Below, one piece after another: positions 5,972 to 11,666 of a stretch of DNA of 11,666 bases. The position numbers were made by a program, and so were the translations under genes. The notes below the pieces were generated by a model. That model worked only from the letters and a program-made list of their open reading frames with translations. It had not been told where the DNA came from and did no database searches. Location: positions 1 through 11,666 of the forward strand of contig CANIYB010000043.1 in assembly GCA_947471105.1 (NCBI GenBank). The letters are read 5' to 3'. Within the stretch, counting starts at the first letter, position 1, and every line of letters starts with the position of its first letter. This DNA comes from Cytophagaceae bacterium (GTDB lineage Bacteria; Bacteroidota; Bacteroidia; Cytophagales; Spirosomataceae).

Positions 5972-7375
5972 ATGAGCAATTCCCAAAAAACCTTGTTTGA
6001 TAAAGTCTGGGATTCACATGTTGTTCGTCAAATTGCCGACGGACCAGATGTTTTTTTTATAGACCGACATTTTATTCATGAAGTGACTAGTCCTGTGGCC
6101 TTTTTAGGTTTAGAGCAAAGAGGGGTTAGTGTTTTATTTCCTGAGAAAACATTTGCCACAGCAGATCACAATACTCCTACGATAAACCAACATCTTCCTG
6201 TCGAAGATCCCTTGTCGGCAAATCAATTGCTGCAATTGGAGAAAAATACAAGTAAGTATGGAATTTCTCATTGGGGTTTAGGCAATCCCAAAAATGGAAT
6301 TGTTCACGTAGTTGGACCTGAAAATGGAATTACATTACCGGGAATGACCATTGTTTGTGGTGATTCACATACTTCTACGCATGGGGCCTTTGGCGCTATT
6401 GCCTTTGGAATAGGTACTTCCGAAGTGGAAATGGTTCTTTCTTCACAGTGTATTATGCAGCCTAAGCCGCTTAAAATGCGGATTAATGTAAATGGCCAAT
6501 TAGGAAAAGGTGTGACGCCAAAAGATGTGGCTTTATACATAATTTCAAAATTATCTACTTCAGGTGCTACGGGTTATTTTGTCGAATATGCAGGAGATGT
6601 TTTTGAAAATATGTCCATGGAAGGACGTATGACGGTTTGTAATTTAAGTATTGAGATGGGTGCTCGGGGTGGAATGATCGCTCCTGACCAAACTACTTTT
6701 GATTATATTCATGGCCGTGAATTAGCCCCTAAAGGAGCAGATTGGGAAAAGCAATTATCCTATTGGAAAACTTTAAAAACAGACGCCGGCTCAGTATTTG
6801 ATAAAGAAATTACTTTTTTAGCTTCCGATATAGAACCTATGATTACGTATGGTACCAACCCGGGTATGGGCATGGGTATTTCCAAAAATATTCCTCAAGC
6901 GAAGGATTTAGAAGGTGGCGCATCAAGTTATGCTAAGTCATTAGATTACATGGGATTTGAGGAAAATGATTCGATGATTGGTAAAAAAGTTGACTATGTC
7001 TTTATTGGATCTTGTACCAATGGCCGTATAGAAGATTTCAGAGCTTTTGCTTCGATTGTTAAAGGAAGAAAAAAAGCAGAGCATGTAACGGCTTGGGTAG
7101 TTCCAGGTTCTCATGTGGTGGAAGCTCAAATACACGCAGAAGGTATTTATGATATTTTGACTGAGGCGGGTTTCGCTTTACGCCAACCAGGTTGTTCGGC
7201 TTGTTTGGCCATGAATGACGATAAGATTCCAGCAGGAAAATATGCGGTGAGCACATCAAATAGAAATTTTGAAGGTCGCCAAGGACCAGGTTCGAGAACT
7301 TTATTGGCCAGTCCTTTAGTAGCCGCGGCTGCTGCAATTACTGGGGTCGTAACAGATCCAAGACAATTTTTATAA
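5972..7375 (+). CDS. leuC: 3-isopropylmalate dehydratase large subunit
   Basis: A 467-aa aconitase-family large subunit, matching the 466 aa of E. coli LeuC. With LeuD it isomerises 2-isopropylmalate to 3-isopropylmalate through an isopropylmaleate intermediate, and in many bacteria also converts citramalate to 3-methylmalate. The 4Fe-4S ligands are visible at Cys348 (FIGSCTNGRIEDFRAFA), Cys408 and Cys411 (QPGCSACLAMN). Other family landmarks are FIDRHFIHEVTSP (29-41), ADHNTPT (64-70), VCGDSHTSTHGAFGAIAFGI (128-147), ARGGMIAPD (231-239), GTNPGMGMGIS (294-304) and NRNFEGRQGPGSRTLLASP (430-448). It opens the leuC-leuD-cimA-leuB run; leuD follows after 17 nt. All key residues are intact. Cytoplasmic. 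Confidence 0.98.
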   Translation: MSNSQKTLFDKVWDSHVVRQIADGPDVFFIDRHFIHEVTSPVAFLGLEQRGVSVLFPEKTFATADHNTPTINQHLPVEDPLSANQLLQLEKNTSKYGISHWGLGNPKNGIVHVVGPENGITLPGMTIVCGDSHTSTHGAFGAIAFGIGTSEVEMVLSSQCIMQPKPLKMRINVNGQLGKGVTPKDVALYIISKLSTSGATGYFVEYAGDVFENMSMEGRMTVCNLSIEMGARGGMIAPDQTTFDYIHGRELAPKGADWEKQLSYWKTLKTDAGSVFDKEITFLASDIEPMITYGTNPGMGMGISKNIPQAKDLEGGASSYAKSLDYMGFEENDSMIGKKVDYVFIGSCTNGRIEDFRAFASIVKGRKKAEHVTAWVVPGSHVVEAQIHAEGIYDILTEAGFALRQPGCSACLAMNDDKIPAGKYAVSTSNRNFEGRQGPGSRTLLASPLVAAAAAITGVVTDPRQFL

Positions 7376-7392
7376 TATTTAAAAAGATTATT

Positions 7393-7983
7393 ATGGCTTA
7401 CGATAGTTTTAAAGTTTTACGTAGTTCTGCCGTTCCTTTGCCCATAGAAAATGTGGATACGGATCAAATTATTCCCGCTCGTTTTTTGAAAGCTACTGAA
7501 CGAAAAGGTTTTGGTGATAACTTATTTAGAGATTGGCGTTATGATAAAAACGACCAACCGAAATCTGATTTTGTATTAAATAATCCAACGTATTCAGGTA
7601 AGATATTAGTGGGAGGTAAAAACTTTGGATCAGGTTCTTCTCGGGAACATGCTGCCTGGGCCATTTATGATTATGGTTTTCGGTGTGTAGTTTCTTCATT
7701 TTTTGCGGACATTTTTAGAGGTAACTCGATCAACGTAGGCATTTTACCTGTTCAGGTAAGCCCAGAATTTTTACACCAAATATTTACTGAGATCGAAAAA
7801 GATCCTAAGGCTGAGTTGGAAGTAAGTTTGCCAGAACAAACCATTACTATTGTTTCTACAGGTGCTTCTGAGTCCTTTCAGATCAATGGTTACAAGAAAC
7901 ATAATTTACTAAATGGCTTTGATGACATCGATTATCTTCAAGCGATGAAAGATGAAATAGCTACGTTTGCACTTAACCGATAA
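7393..7983 (+). CDS. leuD: 3-isopropylmalate dehydratase small subunit
   Basis: A 196-aa LeuD, close to the usual 200 aa, which supplies the mobile swivel domain that completes the active site of the LeuC-LeuD isomerase. Signature phrases are NVDTDQIIPARFLK (20-33), GFGDNLFRDWRY (39-50), GGKNFGSGSSREHAAWAIYDYGF (74-96, the substrate-binding loop with its Ser-Ser-Arg) and IFRGNSINVGILPV (107-120). It starts 17 nt after leuC and ends 4 nt before the proposed TTG start of the synthase gene, so expression is probably coupled to both neighbours. No anomaly is seen. Confidence 0.98.
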   Translation: MAYDSFKVLRSSAVPLPIENVDTDQIIPARFLKATERKGFGDNLFRDWRYDKNDQPKSDFVLNNPTYSGKILVGGKNFGSGSSREHAAWAIYDYGFRCVVSSFFADIFRGNSINVGILPVQVSPEFLHQIFTEIEKDPKAELEVSLPEQTITIVSTGASESFQINGYKKHNLLNGFDDIDYLQAMKDEIATFALNR

Positions 7984-7987
7984 GCAT

Positions 7988-9502
7988 TTGAAACGCCACA
8001 TAGAAATAATGGACACGACTCTACGCGATGGAGAACAAACAAGCGGAGTGTCGTTTTCGGCTTCTGAGAAATTAACCATCGCGCAATTACTTTTGACTGA
8101 ATTAAAAGTTGATCGTATCGAAATTGCGTCTGCTCGTGTTTCTGATGGTGAATTTCAAGCGGTAAAAAAAATCACTGAATGGGCTTCCAATCATGGTTAT
8201 TTAGACAAAGTTGAAGTTTTGACTTTTGTGGATGGAGGAACCTCTGTGGATTGGATGCTATCCAGTGGTGCTAAAGTAATGAATTTACTAACTAAGGGTT
8301 CGTTGAACCACTTGAAGTACCAACTTAAAAAATCTCCAGAACAACATTTTTCTGAAATAGCAGAAACCATTCATTTAGCTGTTTCTAAAGGTTTAGAAGT
8401 AAATGTTTACTTGGAAGATTGGAGCAACGGGATGCGGAATAGTAAAGAATATGTAATTGATTACCTTGACTTTATCCAGCATTTACCTATCAAACGAATT
8501 TTATTGCCTGACACTTTAGGGGTTTTAATTCCTTCTGAGGTGGCCTCATTTATTTCTGAATTAGTTCAGCGTTATCCAAAAATTCATTTCGACTTTCATG
8601 CGCACAATGATTATGATTTAGGTACTGCCAATGCGCTTGAAGCCGTTAGGAATGGAGTTCATGGATTACATTTAACCGTTAATGGCATGGGGGAACGCGC
8701 TGGAAATGCTCCTTTGGCCAGTGTGATAGCGGTTTTAAATGATTATCAAAAAGATGTTTCTACTTCAGTATGCGAGAAATCATTGTACCGTGTGAGTAAA
8801 TTAGTAGAGACTTTTTCTGGATTTAGAATTCCGGCTAATAAGCCTGTTGTAGGCGAAAATGTGTTCACTCAAACGGCTGGAATTCATGCAGATGGAGATA
8901 AAAAGAATAATTTATATCACAATGATTTAATGCCAGAGCGTTTTGGACGGGAACGCAAATATGCGTTGGGCAAAACGAGCGGCAAAGCAAATATTTCTAA
9001 TAATTTGGCCCAATTGGGTATACAACTTTCAGATCAGGATCTTAAAAAAGTAACCCAACGGATTATTGAATTAGGAGATCGAAAAGAGGTAGTGACTCAA
9101 AATGACCTTCCTTACATCATTTCGGATGTTTTAGATAGTAATGCAATTGAAGAACGTGTTCAAGTCTTAAATTATGTGTTGACACATTCCAAGGATTTAC
9201 GGCCTTCAGTTACATTGAAAATTTCTATAAATGGTGAGTATTTTGAAGAACATGCTCAAGGAGATGGTCAGTATGATGCATTTATGAAAGCTCTGTTAAT
9301 CATCTTTGAAAAAAATGGTCAAATATTACCACAATTAAAAGATTATGCGGTTCGAATTCCACCTGGTGGTGATTCAGATGCATTATGTGAAACGATTATT
9401 ACTTGGGCTCACGGCGATCGCGAGCTAATTACTCGAGGCTTAGATTCTGACCAAACGGTTTCTGCGATCAAAGCCACTCAGAAAATGTTGAATTTAATTT
9501 AA
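7988..9502 (+). CDS. cimA: (R)-citramalate synthase-type enzyme of the LeuA family (also annotated as 2-isopropylmalate synthase)
   Basis: A 504-aa Claisen-condensing enzyme that joins acetyl-CoA to a 2-oxoacid. The TIM barrel shows LRDGEQTSGVSF (catalytic Arg13), metal ligands in HAHND (His204, His206) and GMGERAGNAPL (233-243). The C-terminal allosteric LeuA dimer domain (about 390-504) includes QGDGQYDAFMKAL and RIPPGGDSDAL. The sequence follows Leptospira interrogans CimA far more closely than E. coli LeuA, with shared EIASARVS, NLLTKGSL, NVYLEDWSNG, LLPDTLGVL and FTQTAGIHADGDKK. Residues reported to shape the pyruvate pocket there (Leu81, Leu104, Tyr144) and catalytic Glu146 align with Leu78, Leu101, Tyr141 and Glu143. 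I choose the TTG at 7988, giving MKRHIEIMDTTLRDGEQ, because it matches family N-termini. A TTG at 7967 (511 aa) would overlap leuD, and the ATG at 8009 would cut the first strand. Activity toward 2-oxoisovalerate is not excluded. Confidence 0.9.
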   Translation: MKRHIEIMDTTLRDGEQTSGVSFSASEKLTIAQLLLTELKVDRIEIASARVSDGEFQAVKKITEWASNHGYLDKVEVLTFVDGGTSVDWMLSSGAKVMNLLTKGSLNHLKYQLKKSPEQHFSEIAETIHLAVSKGLEVNVYLEDWSNGMRNSKEYVIDYLDFIQHLPIKRILLPDTLGVLIPSEVASFISELVQRYPKIHFDFHAHNDYDLGTANALEAVRNGVHGLHLTVNGMGERAGNAPLASVIAVLNDYQKDVSTSVCEKSLYRVSKLVETFSGFRIPANKPVVGENVFTQTAGIHADGDKKNNLYHNDLMPERFGRERKYALGKTSGKANISNNLAQLGIQLSDQDLKKVTQRIIELGDRKEVVTQNDLPYIISDVLDSNAIEERVQVLNYVLTHSKDLRPSVTLKISINGEYFEEHAQGDGQYDAFMKALLIIFEKNGQILPQLKDYAVRIPPGGDSDALCETIITWAHGDRELITRGLDSDQTVSAIKATQKMLNLI

Positions 9503-9509
9503 AATAAAA

Positions 9510-10583
9510 ATGGTGAAAAAGCATATTTTAATAGTTCCAGGGGATGGAATAGGCCAAGAAGTTACGGCAGTTGGTAAAAAAGTATTAGAGAAAATTGCGG
9601 CCAAATTTGGTCATGAATTTACGTATGATGAAGCATTAATTGGGCATGAAGCGATAGAAGCCACGGGTGATCCACTTCCTGCAGAAACTTTAGCTAAAAT
9701 GAAGGCCTCGGATGCCGTTCTTTTTGGTGCCGTAGGTCATCCAAAATATGATAATGATCCATCTGCAAAAGTTCGACCTGAGCAAGGATTATTGAAAATG
9801 CGCAAGGAATTAGGTTTATATGCGAATTTGAGACCTATTAAATTATTTGATGAATTATTAGGGGCTTCGAGTATTAAACCAGAAATTTTAAAAGGAGCGG
9901 ATATCTTATTCTTTCGTGAATTAACTGGGGATATATATTTTGGTGAAAAAGGTCGCAAAAATAATGGGGATACAGCCTATGACGTAGCTGAATATAGCCG
10001 CTATGAGGTTGAGCGTATTGGGCGTAAGGCTTTTGATGCAGCGATGACACGTAAAAAGCATTTAGTTTCTGTAGATAAAGCGAATGTGTTGGAATCTTCA
10101 CGTTTATGGAGAGAAGTTATTCAGAAATTAGCTTTGGAATATCCTGAGGTTACGGTAGAATATCAATTTGTGGATGCGACAGCGATGTTGTTAATTAAGG
10201 ATCCTAAGCGATTTGATGTGGTGGTTACGGCTAATTTATTTGGAGACATTTTAACAGATGAAGCTTCTCAAATTGCTGGTTCTATGGGGATGTTGGCTTC
10301 TGCATCCATCGGTGATGGAACAGGTGTTTATGAGCCCATTCATGGTTCAGCCCATGATATTACTGGAAAAGGATTAGCTAATCCATTGGCTTCCATTTTA
10401 TCAGCCGCATTATTATTGGATATATCATTTGGCTTAAAGAAAGAATCAGAGACGATTATAAACGCTGTGGATGCTTTATTGAAGAAGGGTTTTAGGACGA
10501 GTGACATTGCAGATGCGAATACTCCAGCGAATATGATTTTAGGTACTGAGGCCATTGGAGAGGAAATTCTAAAATTGATTTAA
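9510..10583 (+). CDS. leuB: 3-isopropylmalate dehydrogenase
   Basis: A 357-aa NAD-dependent beta-decarboxylating dehydrogenase, at the normal family length. It turns 3-isopropylmalate into 2-oxoisocaproate, and in a citramalate pathway 3-methylmalate into 2-oxobutyrate. Landmarks are PGDGIGQEV (10-18), GLLKMRKELGLYANLRP (93-109, substrate Arg98 and Arg108), RELTGDIYFG (136-145, Arg136 and Tyr143), the catalytic SVDKANVLESSRLWR (187-201, Lys190), metal-binding Asp222, Asp246 and Asp250 in NLFGDILTDEASQIAGSMGM, and the NAD-binding YEPIHGSAHDITGKGLANP (274-292). RELTG and the NLRP context separate it from isocitrate dehydrogenase. It begins 7 nt after the synthase stop and is the last gene of the operon, followed by a strong terminator. 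Confidence 0.98.
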   Translation: MVKKHILIVPGDGIGQEVTAVGKKVLEKIAAKFGHEFTYDEALIGHEAIEATGDPLPAETLAKMKASDAVLFGAVGHPKYDNDPSAKVRPEQGLLKMRKELGLYANLRPIKLFDELLGASSIKPEILKGADILFFRELTGDIYFGEKGRKNNGDTAYDVAEYSRYEVERIGRKAFDAAMTRKKHLVSVDKANVLESSRLWREVIQKLALEYPEVTVEYQFVDATAMLLIKDPKRFDVVVTANLFGDILTDEASQIAGSMGMLASASIGDGTGVYEPIHGSAHDITGKGLANPLASILSAALLLDISFGLKKESETIINAVDALLKKGFRTSDIADANTPANMILGTEAIGEEILKLI

Positions 10584-10603
10584 TTCCAAATATTTGTATT
10601 TTT

Positions 10604-10634
10604 ATGCTCAGGGATTTGTCTCTGAGCATTTTTT
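10604..10634 (+). terminator. Rho-independent terminator of the leu operon
   Basis: ATGCTCAGGGA (10604-10614) pairs with TCTCTGAGCAT (10619-10629) in an 11-bp stem with one G-U pair and a TTTG tetraloop, followed directly by a run of six Ts (10629-10634). It begins 20 nt after the leuB stop. The last T is adjacent to the A of the next gene's ATG at 10635, so that gene has no free leader on a transcript reading through. Confidence 0.92.
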
Positions 10635-11123
10635 ATGGAAGTAATTGTCGTTTTAGGTTCTCCGAATTTCCCTGATGGTACCTTAGGTCCCATTGCCTTG
10701 GATCGTCTGCAAGGATGCTTGTCTATTTTTGACCCCCAAAAACATAAAATACTTTGTACGGGTGGCTTTGGTGCTCATTTTAATACGAGTCCTGTTGCTC
10801 ATGCGAATTACCTAAAGAATTATTTAATTGAAAAAGGGGTTACTTCAGCTGCTTTTTTACCTTTGGCCCTCTCATCAAATACCGTTGAGGATGCTGTTAT
10901 GTCTCTATCCATCTTAAAGAAACATGAATATAAAAATCTTTTAATCCTCACATCTGAATATCATTTAGCCCGAGTTGAATTTATATTTAGTGAAATTTTG
11001 AAAGATTTTTATCTGAATTTTAAAGCGGTTACGCATCATTCCATGGATGATTTGTTGGAACCATTGATCCAACATGAAAATCTTGCCATGGAACAATTAA
11101 TATCAAATGGATTATATTATTAA
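10635..11123 (+). CDS. YdcF/SanA-like DUF218 family protein
   Basis: A 162-aa protein with the full DUF218 pattern: first strand EVIVVLGSPN (2-11), RLQGCLSIF (24-32), the glycine turn ILCTGGFG (39-46), LPLALSSNTVEDAVMSLSIL (75-94, matching the family S-x-NT-x-E-[DN]-A signature) and LLILTSEYHLARVEFIF (102-118, matching VTSDYHxxR). No membrane segment precedes the domain, unlike SanA or ElyC, so it is probably cytosolic like E. coli YdcF. The biochemical role of the family is poorly known; an S-adenosylmethionine- or nucleotide-binding fold has been proposed for YdcF. ATG 10635 is needed to keep the first beta strand. The leu terminator ends at the preceding base. The S9 peptidase gene follows after 13 nt, so those two probably share a transcript. 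Confidence 0.85.
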   Translation: MEVIVVLGSPNFPDGTLGPIALDRLQGCLSIFDPQKHKILCTGGFGAHFNTSPVAHANYLKNYLIEKGVTSAAFLPLALSSNTVEDAVMSLSILKKHEYKNLLILTSEYHLARVEFIFSEILKDFYLNFKAVTHHSMDDLLEPLIQHENLAMEQLISNGLYY

Positions 11124-11136
11124 AAGCTTTACTGAA

Positions 11137-11666
11137 ATGAAAAATTACTTAATCTTTTTTCTCCTAATTATTTCATCCCAATTATCCTTCGCGCAGCAGA
11201 GTACTTTAAAACCCATTGAAGTAACTGATATGTTGAAAATTAAAACGATTGGAAAGCCTCAAATTTCTCCCGATGGTTTACATGTTCTTTTTTCGATCAT
11301 GGAAATTAAAGATGATGTGGATAAAAAAGGTGATTTTACCTATGTAACCCAATTGTATTTAGGTGAGATAAAGACTAAAACGTATCGGGCATTGACCTCA
11401 GGCAAATATTCCATTTCATCTCCCTCATGGAGTCCAGATGGCAGTTCAATCTTATTTTCTAGAGATATGGGTAATAAATCCCAAGCCTATATCATGAAGT
11501 TAATTGGGGGAGAACCTATGGCTTTAACCAATTCTTCTAGAGGTGTTATTAATCCTATTTGGTCTAAAGATGGTCAATTTATCTTTTATCAAGAACGAAA
11601 ATCAATGAAAGAATATTTGTTGGATTCCTTAAATAATCCTTCAAAGTCTATTCCTGCATGGAACAT
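11137..11666 (+). CDS. S9-family (prolyl oligopeptidase-like) serine peptidase, N-terminal part only
   Basis: The frame is open from ATG 11137 to the window edge: 176 codons, the catalytic domain lying beyond. A cleavable signal peptide is evident: MKN, then a hydrophobic run (5-12), with probable cleavage after SFA at residue 19 before QQ. The mature start PIEVTDMLKIKTIGKPQISPDG is typical of secreted Bacteroidota dipeptidyl or acylaminoacyl peptidases. Three WD40-like (PD40) propeller blades follow: PQISPDGLHVLFSI (41-54), PSWSPDGSSILFSRD (96-110) and PIWSKDGQFIFYQE (140-153). Such a propeller gates access to an alpha/beta-hydrolase peptidase that cuts short peptides in the periplasm. The catalytic Ser, Asp and His are not in the window, so the subfamily is open. 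Its distance from the DUF218 gene is 13 nt. Confidence 0.82.
   Translation, partial: MKNYLIFFLLIISSQLSFAQQSTLKPIEVTDMLKIKTIGKPQISPDGLHVLFSIMEIKDDVDKKGDFTYVTQLYLGEIKTKTYRALTSGKYSISSPSWSPDGSSILFSRDMGNKSQAYIMKLIGGEPMALTNSSRGVINPIWSKDGQFIFYQERKSMKEYLLDSLNNPSKSIPAWN

Noticed and set aside
1..11666. Mobile elements, CRISPR arrays, defence or phage genes
   Set aside because: No transposase, integrase, spacer-repeat pattern, terminal repeats or toxin-antitoxin pair was seen. Composition is even across the window.

Overview
The window is AT-rich bacterial chromosome and most likely comes from a Bacteroidota member of the Cytophagales type. The evidence is the protein style, the near absence of Shine-Dalgarno sequences, -7 boxes of the TAnnTTTG kind, a tRNA without an encoded CCA, and the gene families present. 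The exact genus is not determinable by eye.

Layout. At the left edge (1-1174, minus) is most of an HD-superfamily phosphohydrolase that runs off the window. A 175-bp gap with candidate promoters separates it from a CAT-anticodon tRNA (1350-1423, plus) and its strong intrinsic terminator. A minus-strand PQQ-dependent sugar/alcohol dehydrogenase with a built-in cytochrome c domain (1552-3669) follows. It is divergent, across 94 bp, from a two-gene unit: a RhaT-family L-rhamnose/H+ symporter and a GntR-HTH/LacI-like sensor regulator (3764-5841). These three genes look like a small carbohydrate-use locus, although their functional link is inferred.

The centre is a tight branched-chain amino acid operon, leuC-leuD-cimA/leuA-leuB (5972-10583), with gaps of only 4 to 17 nt. 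Its synthase is not a canonical LeuA. It resembles Leptospira-type (R)-citramalate synthase and keeps the residues described for the pyruvate pocket. The four genes together could convert pyruvate plus acetyl-CoA to 2-oxobutyrate (isoleucine precursor), and LeuCD and LeuB can also serve leucine synthesis. The synthase probably starts at a TTG codon. The operon ends in a clear intrinsic terminator whose T-tract directly abuts the ATG of the next gene.

The right end holds a small cytosolic YdcF/SanA-like DUF218 protein (10635-11123). After 13 nt comes the secreted N-terminal part of an S9-family (prolyl oligopeptidase-like) peptidase, cut by the window edge.

I see no mobile element, CRISPR array, phage or defence gene. 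Most of the window is ordinary metabolism. The points most worth a second look are the citramalate-type synthase in the leu operon, the possible leader ORFs before leuC, the terminator/start-codon junction, the inverted repeat that invades the tRNA acceptor stem, and the divergent PQQ dehydrogenase/transporter/regulator arrangement.
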